A stretch of DNA of 25,195 nucleotides, from the NCBI GenBank assembly GCA_016930735.1, contig JAFGGF010000290.1, positions 1 through 25,195 of the forward strand. Reading direction: 5' to 3'. This DNA is from Prolixibacteraceae bacterium. GTDB lineage: Bacteria > Bacteroidota > Bacteroidia > Bacteroidales > Prolixibacteraceae. Below the pieces are notes generated by a model. The model was not told where the DNA came from and searched no databases. It saw only the letters and a list, made by a program, of their open reading frames with translations. Each line of letters starts with the position of its first letter. The stretch's first letter is position 1. This document shows positions 15,998-24,953 of this stretch, in pieces. Made by a program: the position numbers and the translations under genes.

Positions 15998-16609
15998 TTA
16001 AAGGTTAAATGAATTTAATTTACTCAGATATTTCCCGATTATATCGAATTCAATATTTACAACCGAGCCAACTTCAAACGTGTGGAAATTAGTTACCTCC
16101 CAGGTAAAAGGAATGATAGCAACCTGAAAGGAATTGTCTTTTGAATTGACAACAGTCAGGCTAACGCCATTCACAGTCACCGATCCTTTTTCCACAGTCA
16201 TGTAACCCTGTTTTGCTTTTTCAAGGTCGAAATCGTAATTAAAAGTATAATACCAGCTGCCATCGGCTTCTTCCACTTTCGCGCAAACTGCAGTCTGGTC
16301 GACATGGCCCTGCACAATGTGACCGTCGAGCCTGCCGTTCATCATCATGCTTCGCTCAAGGTTAACTTTCGAACCCACTTTCAGCAATCCAAGATTTGAT
16401 TTCAGCAGCGTTTCCTTAATGGCTGTTACTTTATATAATTTTTCTGCTTTATCAACCCAAACCACAGTAAGACAAACCCCGTTGTGCGACAAGCTCTGAT
16501 CAACTTTTAACTCATCGGCAAATGAACAGGTTAACACAAAGTGCACATTTTCCTGATCTTTTTCTATGGCAGTTACAGTTCCGTATTCTTCTACAATTCC
16601 TGAAAACAT
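15998..16609 (-). CDS. ribE: Riboflavin synthase alpha subunit
   Basis: The enzyme dismutates two 6,7-dimethyl-8-ribityllumazines to riboflavin. The start MFSGIVEEYG is diagnostic. Two homologous lumazine-binding barrels are visible: the first with NGVCLTVV (43-50), the second, after GHIVQGHVDQ (96-105), with NGVSLTVV (about 147-154). A C-terminal helix (IGKYLSKLN) for trimer formation is present. At 203 residues the length is normal. It lies 31 bases after cysS and 93 bases before the pteridine reductase gene. Flavin and pterin genes both draw on GTP, but no shared regulation is visible, and I find no FMN riboswitch upstream. Confidence 0.96.
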   Translation of the reverse strand: MFSGIVEEYGTVTAIEKDQENVHFVLTCSFADELKVDQSLSHNGVCLTVVWVDKAEKLYKVTAIKETLLKSNLGLLKVGSKVNLERSMMMNGRLDGHIVQGHVDQTAVCAKVEEADGSWYYTFNYDFDLEKAKQGYMTVEKGSVTVNGVSLTVVNSKDNSFQVAIIPFTWEVTNFHTFEVGSVVNIEFDIIGKYLSKLNSFNL

Positions 16610-16640
16610 TTTCTTAGTTATTAGTAAATAGTATGGAGTA

Positions 16641-18113
16641 TTATTTTAATGACCATTCAAAACCTTCTTTTGTGTCTTTTATTTCTATCCCGATTGAGTT
16701 GAGTTCATCCCTGATTTTATCAGCCATTGCCCAGTTTTTATTTACTTTGGCTTCTGTCCTTAACTTTAATAAAAGTTCAATTGCACCGTTTAAAACTGAA
16801 TCGTTTGCTCCTGCATCTGCTTTTTCCTTTTTTAATCCCAGGATATCAAAAACCATTGTATTATAAAACGATTTAAGTTTTTCGAGGTCATCAGCCGAGA
16901 TCTTTTCCGTTCCGGCTTTTATAGAATTGATCATTTTCACACCATCGTATAAATGAGCAATTGCCACCGGACTGTTCAGGTCATCATTCAAGGCAGCAAA
17001 ACATTTTTCCTTTATAGAAAAAATATCGATAGTTGATTCCTCTGAAACCTGAAGGTTATCAAGGGTTTCAATAGCATTCATTAAACGATCCAAACCCTTT
17101 TCGGAAGCCTGCAGGGCTTCGTTTGAAAAATCAAGCGTACTGCGGTAATGTGCCTGTAGTATAAAAAACCGGATGGTCATGGGAGAATACGCTTTTTCGA
17201 GCAATTCATGGTTTCCCGAAAACAACTCATCAAGTGTAATAAAATTCCCGAGCGACCGGGCCATTTTCTGCCCATCGATTGTGATCATATTGTTATGCAT
17301 CCAATAACGGACAGTCTCATGTCCAAGGGCTGCTGTCGACTGGGCCACTTCACATTCATGATGCGGAAAGGTCAAATCCATTCCACCTCCATGGATATCA
17401 AAGGTCTCTCCCAGATATTTAGTGCTCATTGCTGAACACTCAAGATGCCATCCCGGGAAACCATCACTCCACTTTGAAGGCCAGCGCATTATATGTTCAG
17501 GCGATGCTTTTTTCCATAAAGCAAAATCAAAAGGATTTTTCTTTTCATCCTGCCCGTCCAACTGCCTTGTATTTGTTCTAATATCGTCAAGATTACGTCC
17601 TGAAAGTTTTCCGTAATTGTACTTTTTGTTATATTTTTCAACGTCGAAATAAACAGATCCTCCAGCCTCGTAAGCAAAACCGTTTTTTAATATTTCTTCA
17701 ACCATTTGCATCTGTTCTAAAATATGCCCTGATGCACGGGGCTCAATGCTTGGTGGCAAAACATTCAGCGCATTCATATTCCGGTGGAATGTATTCATAT
17801 ATTTCTGTACAACTTCCATGGGTTCCAGTTTTTCGAGCCTGGCTTTTTTGGTTATCCGGTCTTCACCTGTGCCTTCCACTTCGTCTTCGAGGTGACCTAC
17901 ATCGGTTATGTTCCTGACATACCTGACTTTAAATCCCTTGTGCAATAAAAAACGGAATAATAAATCAAAAGTAATATTCGGACGTGCATGCCCTAAATGT
18001 GAATCACTGTAAACTGTCGGACCACAAACATACAAACCTACATTTCCCTCAACAAGAGGTTTAAAAACTTCTTTTTTTCGTGGAAGAGTATTATAAATTA
18101 CCAGTTGTTCCAT
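16641..18113 (-). CDS. cysS: Cysteinyl-tRNA synthetase
   Basis: This class I synthetase of 490 residues charges tRNA-Cys. It shows YVCGPTVYSDSHLGHARP (28-45) with the HIGH-type HLGH (39-42) and zinc ligand Cys30. Further zinc ligands lie in WHLECSAMS and FPHHECE. KMARS (283-287) is the KMSKS equivalent. GETFDIHGGGMDL is a CysRS signature, and the C-terminal DALR-like helical region ends with NKNWAMADKIRDELN. Gaps of 81 bases from lspA and 31 to ribE suggest cotranscription. Confidence 0.97.
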   Translation of the reverse strand: MEQLVIYNTLPRKKEVFKPLVEGNVGLYVCGPTVYSDSHLGHARPNITFDLLFRFLLHKGFKVRYVRNITDVGHLEDEVEGTGEDRITKKARLEKLEPMEVVQKYMNTFHRNMNALNVLPPSIEPRASGHILEQMQMVEEILKNGFAYEAGGSVYFDVEKYNKKYNYGKLSGRNLDDIRTNTRQLDGQDEKKNPFDFALWKKASPEHIMRWPSKWSDGFPGWHLECSAMSTKYLGETFDIHGGGMDLTFPHHECEVAQSTAALGHETVRYWMHNNMITIDGQKMARSLGNFITLDELFSGNHELLEKAYSPMTIRFFILQAHYRSTLDFSNEALQASEKGLDRLMNAIETLDNLQVSEESTIDIFSIKEKCFAALNDDLNSPVAIAHLYDGVKMINSIKAGTEKISADDLEKLKSFYNTMVFDILGLKKEKADAGANDSVLNGAIELLLKLRTEAKVNKNWAMADKIRDELNSIGIEIKDTKEGFEWSLK

Positions 18114-18194
18114 TACAATGGGATTTTATACAAGTAGTAAAGGTAAATATTTAAAAATGGTTTTAATTTTCTTTTAATAAGAAAGGATTAAAAA

Positions 18195-18863
18195 CTAAAC
18201 TTTTTCTGTCTCGGTATTTAACTCTTCTGTGGCTTCAACTTCCGTTTTTTGGCTTAACGGCTTATTGAATTGTTTCCGGTAAAATAAAAGAATCGAAGCA
18301 ATTCCGATAGTTATACATGAATCGGCAACATTAAAAACAGGTCTGAAGAATATAAATTCCCTTCCTCCCCATAACCATTTGGGGTAATGCCCGTGAAACA
18401 ACGGGAAATAAAACATATCTACAACTTTCCCATGTAAAAAGCCTGCGTACCCTCCGCTTTCAGGTAAAAAGGAAGCAATTTTACCATAGTTACTTTCATC
18501 GAAGATCATTCCATAAAAAGCACTGTCGATAATATTACCGATAGCTCCTGCAAAAATTAATGCAATGCTCGCAATAAATCCCATTGGCAGGTTCTGTTTT
18601 GAAAGTTTTATCAGGTACCAGCCAATTGCAAGAACAGCAATAATTCGGAAAACACTCAGAAATATTTTACCATATCCACCTGCAAACTCAAAGCCGAAAG
18701 CCATCCCGTTGTTTTCAACAAACAGTATGGTAAACCAATTCCCGATTACATTTATTTCCTGCCCCAATGACATATGGGTTTTTACCCAAAATTTAAGAAC
18801 CTGGTCGGCAATTAAAATGGAAATGATGATAACAAGTGCTTTAAAAAGTTTTGAATTCTTCAT
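18195..18863 (-). CDS. lspA: Lipoprotein signal peptidase (signal peptidase II)
   Basis: This inner-membrane aspartyl protease cleaves lipoprotein signal peptides before the lipidated cysteine. The catalytic aspartates are D113 in GAIGNIIDS and D181 in FNVADS. D20-Q21, VENNGMAFG (49-57) and GKVVDMFYFP (145-154) are further conserved elements, and four transmembrane helices can be drawn. At 222 residues it is longer than E. coli LspA (about 165), mainly because of a loop around 120-145 and 155-170, as usual in Bacteroidota. It sits 72 bases after the DksA-like gene, the normal phylum arrangement. The galM-type lipoprotein in this window would be a substrate. Confidence 0.95.
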   Translation of the reverse strand: MKNSKLFKALVIIISILIADQVLKFWVKTHMSLGQEINVIGNWFTILFVENNGMAFGFEFAGGYGKIFLSVFRIIAVLAIGWYLIKLSKQNLPMGFIASIALIFAGAIGNIIDSAFYGMIFDESNYGKIASFLPESGGYAGFLHGKVVDMFYFPLFHGHYPKWLWGGREFIFFRPVFNVADSCITIGIASILLFYRKQFNKPLSQKTEVEATEELNTETEKV

Positions 18864-18935
18864 CAGAAAATATTGGAAATCTATCCTTTAATGTTGGAAT
18901 AAAAGTATAGAAATATTAGAATTTGTCCTTATTTT

Positions 18936-19313
18936 TTAAGCCTGGCCTTTTTTAGCATCGATACAAAGTGTAGCGTGCGGAACTGCGCGAAGCCTTTCTT
19001 TGGAAATTAACCTTCCTGTATCGCGGCAAATACCATATGTTTTATTTTCAATCCTGACAAGTGCTGCCTGCAAGTGCTGAATAAATTTCAATTGCCGTTG
19101 CGCAAGTTTGCCAGCCTCTTCCTTCGACAAGGTTGCTGCACCTTCTTCCAGTACTTTGAAAGTTGGAGATGTATCCTGTGTATCATTCCCGTCGCCATGG
19201 GTAATTGAATTTTTGTACATCTCATAATCTTCCTGAGCTTTTGCCAGTTTAGACAGAATAATTACTTTGAATTCTGCCAGTTCTGTATCTGAATATCTGT
19301 TTTTTTCAGTCAT
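18936..19313 (-). CDS. TraR/DksA family transcriptional regulator
   Basis: The 125-residue protein has an N-terminal coiled coil (about 8-35 and 62-92) whose hairpin tip carries acidic residues (HGDGNDTQDT, 39-48), the position where DksA contacts the RNA polymerase secondary channel. After it comes YGICRDTGRLISKERLRAVPHATLC, a zinc-finger-like region that retains only C96 and C117 of the usual four cysteines, as in many Bacteroidota members. It probably adjusts RNA polymerase at stress-sensitive promoters, perhaps with ppGpp. Located 91 bases after ileS and 72 before lspA, a gene order common in the phylum. Confidence 0.92.
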   Translation of the reverse strand: MTEKNRYSDTELAEFKVIILSKLAKAQEDYEMYKNSITHGDGNDTQDTSPTFKVLEEGAATLSKEEAGKLAQRQLKFIQHLQAALVRIENKTYGICRDTGRLISKERLRAVPHATLCIDAKKGQA

Positions 19314-19404
19314 GTCCCAACATTTTTAAGTTTTACGGATCGATTTCCCGCTTAAATTTATAATTTTTTTTAGACTTTGATACAGGTCATATATCATACA
19401 ATTG

Positions 19405-22400
19405 CTAATTATATTTTTCAACACTGATCAAAACATTTAATTCACTGTCAATTTCAACAGTTTTGGCAGCTTTTTCATCCAGATTGTCAACCAGGCTCAG
19501 TTCATTGGCAAGGGTCTGGTTACTAATATAATCCTTAAAATTAACAACTGCTTCATTAAGTATCTTGTTGCTTTCTATTTTCAGCCTGATCCTGTCGGTT
19601 ACTTCATAATTGTTTTCTTTTCTGATATTCTGAATTTTATTTATCAGTTCGCGGGCAATACCTTCCTGCCTGAGGCTCTCAGTAACATTGATATCAAGAG
19701 CAATGGTCAGGTTACCTTCCGATGCAACGGTCCAGCCGGGAATGTCTTCAGTTACAATTTCAACATCTTCTATTGACAGGTTAATGGTTTCTTCGCCTGC
19801 AACAATTTTTTTAAAACCATTCAGTTCAATTTCGGCAATATCGTCCTGTGTAAATTTTGCTACCGAACCGGCAATAAATTTCATCAGTTTCCCGTATTTG
19901 GGCCCCAATGCTTTAAAATCAGGTTTAACTTTCTTTTTAATTATTCCGGTAGTATCATGCAAATATTCAACATCTTTTACATTCACCTCCGTTAGTATAA
20001 TATCTTTTACTGAATCGAGTTGTTCCCTGAAATGATCGTTCAGGACAGGAATCATTATTTTTGAAAGTGGCTGCCTTACTTTTAACTTTTCTTTCCTGCG
20101 GAGTGCCAGAATCATGGATGAAGCTTTCTGGGCAATCTGCATTTTTTCTTCCAGTTCTTTATCTATTAAATTTTCTGAAAATCCGGGAAAATCGGCAAGA
20201 TGGACACTCTGCATTGCTTCCTTCCCGGTGATACTATTTAAATCAGAATATAACAAGTCGGCATAAAACGGAGCAACAGGAGCCATCAACTTGGCAATAT
20301 TTATTAAACATGAATATAAGGTCTGATATGCTGATATTTTATCAGAATCATACTCACCACCCCAATATCTTTTCCTGCTTAAGCGTACAAACCAGTTACT
20401 CAAATTTTCTGTAACAAATTCCGAAATTGCCCTCCCTGCCCTGGTTGGTTCATAATTTTCGTAACTCTCACCAACTTCTTTGACCAGGGAATTCAACAAA
20501 GAAATAATCCAGCGGTCAATTTCAGGTCGTTCCGAGACAGGAATTTCTTTTTCTTTGCAAATGAATCCGTCAACATTAGCATAAAGGGCAAAAAAGTTAT
20601 ATGTATTATAAAGAGTCCCGAAAAATTTCCGCCTTACTTCTTCCACACCACCAATATCGAATTTCAGGTTATCCCAGGGCTGGGCATTGGTTATCATATA
20701 CCAGCGCAGTGGATCGGAACCGTATTTTTCAATAGTGTCAAACGGATCGACGGCATTACCCAGCCGTTTTGACATTTTATTACCGTTTTTATCGAGTACC
20801 AGCCCGTTTGAAATAATATTTTTAAATGCAACTGATTCATCAACCATGGTTGCTATTGCATGCAATGTAAAAAACCATCCCCGGGTTTGGTCAACACCTT
20901 CGGCAATAAAATCGGCCGGGAATACTTCCCCGAATTTTTCGCGGCTTTCAAACGGATAATGACGTTGTGCATAAGGCATCGATCCCGAATCAAACCAAAC
21001 ATCAATCAGATCAGGTTCCCTGAACATTTTTTTACCTTGTGGTGAAATAAGTACCACCTGATCAATATATGGTTTATGAAGGTCGATTAAATCGTAGTTT
21101 CTTTTTGTATTATTACCTGGTATAAAACCTTCATAGGGACTTTTTTCCATAAATCCGGCTTCAATTGACCTAGCAATTTCTGCAACCAATTCTTCGGTAG
21201 AACCAATACAAATTTCTTCGGAACCGTCTTCAGTCCTCCAGATTGGAAGTGGTGTTCCCCAGAAACGTGAACGGCTCAGGTTCCAGTCAACCAGGTTTTC
21301 GAGCCAGTTGCCAAACCTTCCGGTTCCGGTAGATTGCGGTTTCCAGTTAATGGTATTATTCAGTGCAACCAGCCTATCTTTAACTGCTGTGGTTTTTATA
21401 AACCATGAATCAAGCGGATAATATAAAACAGGTTTATCGGTCCTCCAGCAATGCGGGTAATTGTGGGTGTGTTTTTCAATTTTAAAAGCTTTGTTTTCAA
21501 GCTTTAACATAACGGCAATGTCAACATCTATTGTGTCTTCATTTTCAGTCAGGTTCACATCGTAGGCATTTTTAACATAGCGCCCTGCATACGGTTTATA
21601 TTTTTCCACGTCGACTGACCCTGAAACAAATTCTTCAGCCATATTCTCAATTTTAAAGAATCGGCCTTTCTTGTCGACAAGCGGCTGTTTTTTCCCGTCT
21701 TTATCCAAAACCAAAAGCGGGACAATATTATTTTGTTTGGCTACCCTGTCGTCATCAGCCCCGAAAGTGGGTGCAATATGAACGATTCCGGTACCATCTT
21801 CGGTGGTTACAAAATCGCCGGTAATAACTTCAAACGCTTTCCCTTCAGGTTTTACCCAACTTATTAACTGCTCGTAATTTACTCCCTTTAAATCCTTTCC
21901 TGAATATTCATTCAAAATCCGGAAAGGTACTTTTTTATCACCGGGTTTATAATCTTCGAAAGGCAATTCTTCATCTTTTGGATTTAAATACGTATGTAAT
22001 AAATCTTTAGCCAGAATTAAAACAACCGGGATTCCTGTGTATGGATTAAAGGTTTTGATCTTTACATATTTTATTGATGGTCCAACACACAATGCAGTAT
22101 TGGATGGCAAGGTCCATGGAGTTGTTGTCCAGGCCAGGAAATATATATCAGAATCAACATTCTCAAATAAAAATTCTGAACTTTTATTCCTGGTTGCCTT
22201 AAACTGTGCAACTGCCGTTGTATCTTTTACATCGCGATAGCATCCAGGCTGGTTTAATTCGTGCGAACTTAAACCGGTTCCGGCTGCCGGCGAATAAGGC
22301 TGGATTGTATAACCCTTATACATCAGCCCTTTATCATAAATCTGTTTCAGCAACCACCATACCGATTCGATATAACGGTTATCATAAGTAATGTAGGGAT

Positions 22401-22842
22401 CATCCATATTAACCCAGTAGCCCATTATTCGGGTTAATTCCTCCCACTCATGGGTATATTTCATTACCTCTGTACGGCAGGCTTTATTGTAATCTTCAAT
22501 TGAAATTTTTTCACCAATGTCTTCTTTGGTAATATTCAACGATTTTTCTACGCTCAATTCAACAGGTAAACCATGTGTGTCCCAGCCGGCTTTTCGGTGT
22601 ACCCGATAGCCTTTCATTGTTTTATAACGGCAGAAAATATCTTTTATAGTCCTTGCCATTACATGGTGAATTCCAGGCATTCCGTTTGCCGAAGGTGGCC
22701 CTTCATAAAATACAAATGTTTCATGTCCTTCGCGGGTTGTTATACTTTTATGAAAAGTATCATCATCCTCCCAGCGTTTCAACACCTCTTTATTTATTCC
22801 GGAGAGATTTAATTCTTTGTATTCCTGAAACTTATTACTCAT
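19405..22842 (-). CDS. ileS: Isoleucyl-tRNA synthetase, type 2 (eukaryote-like), with altered HIGH motif
   Basis: This 1145-residue class I enzyme charges tRNA-Ile. After PPSANGMP the catalytic HIGH element reads GIHH (57-60), and KMSKR lies at 689-693. WDTHGLPVE, the large CP1 editing insertion (about 200-450, with GTGIVHIAPTFGADD), WFDSGSMPYAQ and an anticodon-binding domain with a long C-terminal extension are all present. The length, the motif wording and the absence of the C-terminal zinc-binding cysteines of bacterial type 1 enzymes fit the type 2 group shared with eukaryotes. Type 2 enzymes are generally poorly inhibited by mupirocin. An upstream TATATTTG box lies in the 137-base gap after the epimerase gene. 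Confidence 0.97.
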   Translation of the reverse strand: MSNKFQEYKELNLSGINKEVLKRWEDDDTFHKSITTREGHETFVFYEGPPSANGMPGIHHVMARTIKDIFCRYKTMKGYRVHRKAGWDTHGLPVELSVEKSLNITKEDIGEKISIEDYNKACRTEVMKYTHEWEELTRIMGYWVNMDDPYITYDNRYIESVWWLLKQIYDKGLMYKGYTIQPYSPAAGTGLSSHELNQPGCYRDVKDTTAVAQFKATRNKSSEFLFENVDSDIYFLAWTTTPWTLPSNTALCVGPSIKYVKIKTFNPYTGIPVVLILAKDLLHTYLNPKDEELPFEDYKPGDKKVPFRILNEYSGKDLKGVNYEQLISWVKPEGKAFEVITGDFVTTEDGTGIVHIAPTFGADDDRVAKQNNIVPLLVLDKDGKKQPLVDKKGRFFKIENMAEEFVSGSVDVEKYKPYAGRYVKNAYDVNLTENEDTIDVDIAVMLKLENKAFKIEKHTHNYPHCWRTDKPVLYYPLDSWFIKTTAVKDRLVALNNTINWKPQSTGTGRFGNWLENLVDWNLSRSRFWGTPLPIWRTEDGSEEICIGSTEELVAEIARSIEAGFMEKSPYEGFIPGNNTKRNYDLIDLHKPYIDQVVLISPQGKKMFREPDLIDVWFDSGSMPYAQRHYPFESREKFGEVFPADFIAEGVDQTRGWFFTLHAIATMVDESVAFKNIISNGLVLDKNGNKMSKRLGNAVDPFDTIEKYGSDPLRWYMITNAQPWDNLKFDIGGVEEVRRKFFGTLYNTYNFFALYANVDGFICKEKEIPVSERPEIDRWIISLLNSLVKEVGESYENYEPTRAGRAISEFVTENLSNWFVRLSRKRYWGGEYDSDKISAYQTLYSCLINIAKLMAPVAPFYADLLYSDLNSITGKEAMQSVHLADFPGFSENLIDKELEEKMQIAQKASSMILALRRKEKLKVRQPLSKIMIPVLNDHFREQLDSVKDIILTEVNVKDVEYLHDTTGIIKKKVKPDFKALGPKYGKLMKFIAGSVAKFTQDDIAEIELNGFKKIVAGEETINLSIEDVEIVTEDIPGWTVASEGNLTIALDINVTESLRQEGIARELINKIQNIRKENNYEVTDRIRLKIESNKILNEAVVNFKDYISNQTLANELSLVDNLDEKAAKTVEIDSELNVLISVEKYN

Positions 22843-22878
22843 TCTGAAACAATTGAATACCTTATTTTAAAAAATGTA

Positions 22879-22895
22879 CAAATATAGGAATTTTT
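22879..22895 (-). promoter_or_regulatory. Putative -7 promoter element of ileS
   Basis: On the minus strand TATATTTG (22886-22879) fits the TAnnTTTG consensus and lies 37 bases before the ileS ATG. The 17 bases CAAATATAGGAATTTTT (plus strand) are identical to those at 24954-24970 ahead of frr. No good -33 TTG is seen at 19-20 bases upstream. Confidence 0.5.
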
Positions 22896-22979
22896 ATACA
22901 AGATAAAGGCTATTATCTGGTTATGGGGATACGGATAATAAGGGTAAAACTTTACCTTGAGTTAATTTTAACCTGAATT

Positions 22980-24101
22980 TTAATTCACACCAAATTTATA
23001 AATACAAACAGAATAATATTCCTGCCCCGGATTCAGTATTGTTGAAGGGAAGTTTTCCTTATTCGGGCTATCGGGGAAATGTTGTGTCTCCAGGCAGAAA
23101 GCATCCCTGAAATTGTAAGGTTTTCCTGATTTGCCGGTTTCATTACCGTTCAGGAAATTTCCTCCGTAAAACTGTATTCCCGGCTCATTTGTGTAAACAT
23201 CCATTGTCCTTCCGGATACTGGTTCAACAACCCTGGCTGCAAGAATTAATCCACTTTCAGCTTTATTAATTACATAATTATGATCGTACCCACTCCCAAA
23301 TTTAAGTTGTTCAAAGTCTTCATTTACTCTTGCACCAATTGCGGTTAATTCCCGGAAATCCATTGGAGTACCTTCAACAGCCACAAGATCTCCATAAGGA
23401 ATTAATCCGGCATCAACAGGAGTATAAAGGTCAGCATTAATCTGCAATAAATGGTCATTAATTGTCCCGTTGCCTTCACCCTTCAAATTAAAAAATGAAT
23501 GTGAGGTCAGGTTAACAGGCGTTGGTTTATCGGTTGTTGCCCAATATTCAATTTTAAGTTCATTATTGTTTGTTAATGTATATTGGACTTTTACATTCAG
23601 ATTTCCTGGAAATCCTTCTTCCATATCGGGTGATAAATAAGTAAGTATTAATGTTTGATTGTCAGGTTGAGCAGCATCCCAGACAACAGCATTAAAACCT
23701 TTTACACCACCGTGCAGGCTATTCGGACCGTTATTTGCCGCCAGCTTATATTCTGTATCATTTAACTGAAATGATGCATTCCCGATCCGGTTCCCGTATC
23801 TTCCGATCAAAGCACCAAAGTAAATTTCTCCCGATGCCAGGTATTCGTCTATATTATTATAGCCGGTAACAACATCACCCAAATTCCCGTTTTTATCTGG
23901 TACCCAGAGGTCAACAATTTTACCTCCGTAATTTGTTATTTGGGCTATCATTCCATTTTCATTTTTTAGGGTAAAAAGATCTGTCTGTTTTCCATCTACT
24001 GTTTTTTGAAAATCAACTGTATTCAATAATTCAGGAGTATCCGTTGGTGAAGAACAAGCAAATACAATAACTAATACCAAGAAGTAAAATCGTGTTTTCA
24101 T
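22980..24101 (-). CDS. galM: Aldose 1-epimerase, exported as a lipoprotein
   Basis: Mutarotase interconverts alpha and beta anomers of sugars such as galactose and glucose. The 373-residue protein has the family residues H130 (NSLHGG), H201 (LTSHSFFNL) and catalytic base E338 (CLETQHFPDSPN), plus GRYGNRIGNASF (100-111). The N-terminus MKTRFYFLVLVIVFAC is a lipoprotein signal with the lipobox ending at C16, followed by SSPTDTPE, so the enzyme acts in the periplasm or at the outer membrane, presumably on sugars released from polysaccharides. It is monocistronic: 253 bases from frr with a terminator in between, and 137 bases from ileS. No sugar-utilisation genes are adjacent. Confidence 0.94.
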   Translation of the reverse strand: MKTRFYFLVLVIVFACSSPTDTPELLNTVDFQKTVDGKQTDLFTLKNENGMIAQITNYGGKIVDLWVPDKNGNLGDVVTGYNNIDEYLASGEIYFGALIGRYGNRIGNASFQLNDTEYKLAANNGPNSLHGGVKGFNAVVWDAAQPDNQTLILTYLSPDMEEGFPGNLNVKVQYTLTNNNELKIEYWATTDKPTPVNLTSHSFFNLKGEGNGTINDHLLQINADLYTPVDAGLIPYGDLVAVEGTPMDFRELTAIGARVNEDFEQLKFGSGYDHNYVINKAESGLILAARVVEPVSGRTMDVYTNEPGIQFYGGNFLNGNETGKSGKPYNFRDAFCLETQHFPDSPNKENFPSTILNPGQEYYSVCIYKFGVN

Positions 24102-24270
24102 AATATTGCTATTAATGATTTTTAATTATTTCTGACCAATTATTATTCTCTTTCCTTTTTAACTAAATAAAGGAATATTGTTTTAATCTTTCGAAAATAC
24201 TAAAATGATTGTTTATGAGTTTAAAATAATAAGGGTAATTTTTACCGGGATTGTCAATAAAATATCAGCA
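24102..24270. other. Intergenic region upstream of the aldose epimerase gene
   Basis: Beyond the frr terminator, about 170 AT-rich bases lead to the epimerase start. They must contain its promoter, but no clear TAnnTTTG box is seen on the minus strand; the best candidate region is CGAAAATACTAAAATG near 24192-24207, a poor match. No operator-like repeat was found. Confidence 0.35.
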
Positions 24271-24300
24271 TAAAAAAAAAGGCAGCTTAAACAAGCTGCC
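24271..24300 (-). terminator. Rho-independent terminator of frr
   Basis: GGCAGCTT (24281-24288) pairs perfectly with AAGCTGCC (24293-24300) around a 4-base loop; read on the minus strand the hairpin is followed by nine T residues (the A run at 24272-24280). It lies 55 bases past the frr stop and separates frr from the epimerase gene. Confidence 0.92.
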
Positions 24301-24354
24301 TCAAAGCCATGAAAACAATTAAACAATGTTCAGAAAACAGAAAACTAGAAACAA

Positions 24355-24918
24355 TTAAATGGTTAAAATATCTTTTTCTTTAGCCTCTACTAAGATATTA
24401 ATTTTTTTTACAAAATCATCAGTAAATTGCTGAACTTTTGCTTCAGCATCTTTTTCAAGGTCTTCTGACAACCCATCTTTTTGCAATTTCCTCAAGCTAT
24501 CGTTTGCATCTTTCCTTCCTGTACGGATACTTACTTTTGCAGCTTCACCTTCCTTATGTACTTGTTTTACAAGGTCTTTGCGTCTTTCTTCGGTTAAAAC
24601 CGGAATATTAATCCTGATTATTTCTCCGTTATTTTCAGGATTAAAACCAAGGTTTGCTGCCATTATAGCTTTTTCAATATCAGGGATAATTTTTTTCTCC
24701 CAAGGCTGAATTGCAATGGTCCTTGCATCAGGTGTACCAACATTCGATACCTGATTTAAAGGTGTCATACTTCCATAATATTCAACCAGAACGCCATCTA
24801 ACATTGCCGGAGTAGCTATTCCTGCACGAATATGAACCAATTCTTTTTCCAGATGTTTGATTGCCTCTTCCATCTGTTCTTTACATTGTTCAAGTACAAA
24901 ATCGGCTTCTTCCTGCAT
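24355..24918 (-). CDS. frr: Ribosome recycling factor
   Basis: RRF splits the post-termination ribosome together with EF-G. The 187-residue protein has the family's normal length and features: the helix-turn ELVHIRAGIATPAMLDGV (45-62 approx.), YYGSMTPLNQVSNV, IAIQPWEKKII and, in the long C-terminal helices, LTEERRKDLVKQVHKEGE and the conserved R-KDANDSLRK. The start MQEEADFVLEQ is the only in-frame ATG before the conserved part. It follows pyrH on the same strand with a 109-base gap, the usual neighbour, but has its own promoter-like box at 24954-24961. Confidence 0.97.
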   Translation of the reverse strand: MQEEADFVLEQCKEQMEEAIKHLEKELVHIRAGIATPAMLDGVLVEYYGSMTPLNQVSNVGTPDARTIAIQPWEKKIIPDIEKAIMAANLGFNPENNGEIIRINIPVLTEERRKDLVKQVHKEGEAAKVSIRTGRKDANDSLRKLQKDGLSEDLEKDAEAKVQQFTDDFVKKINILVEAKEKDILTI

Positions 24919-24953
24919 TTAAAATTACAAACTTACTAACATTAGATAGTTAG

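Noticed and set aside
16610..16640. FMN riboswitch ahead of riboflavin synthase
   Set aside because: Only 31 bases separate the gene from cysS, far too few for an RFN element.
19314..19404. T-box or other leader RNA around the tRNA synthetase genes
   Set aside because: The upstream regions of ileS and cysS are short, with no T-box sequence (TGGNACCGCG) or large structure.
22924..22979. Inverted repeat AAGGGTAAA/TTTACCTT after the epimerase gene
   Set aside because: The stem needs a bulge and has almost no loop, and no T-run follows on the minus strand, so it is not a credible terminator.
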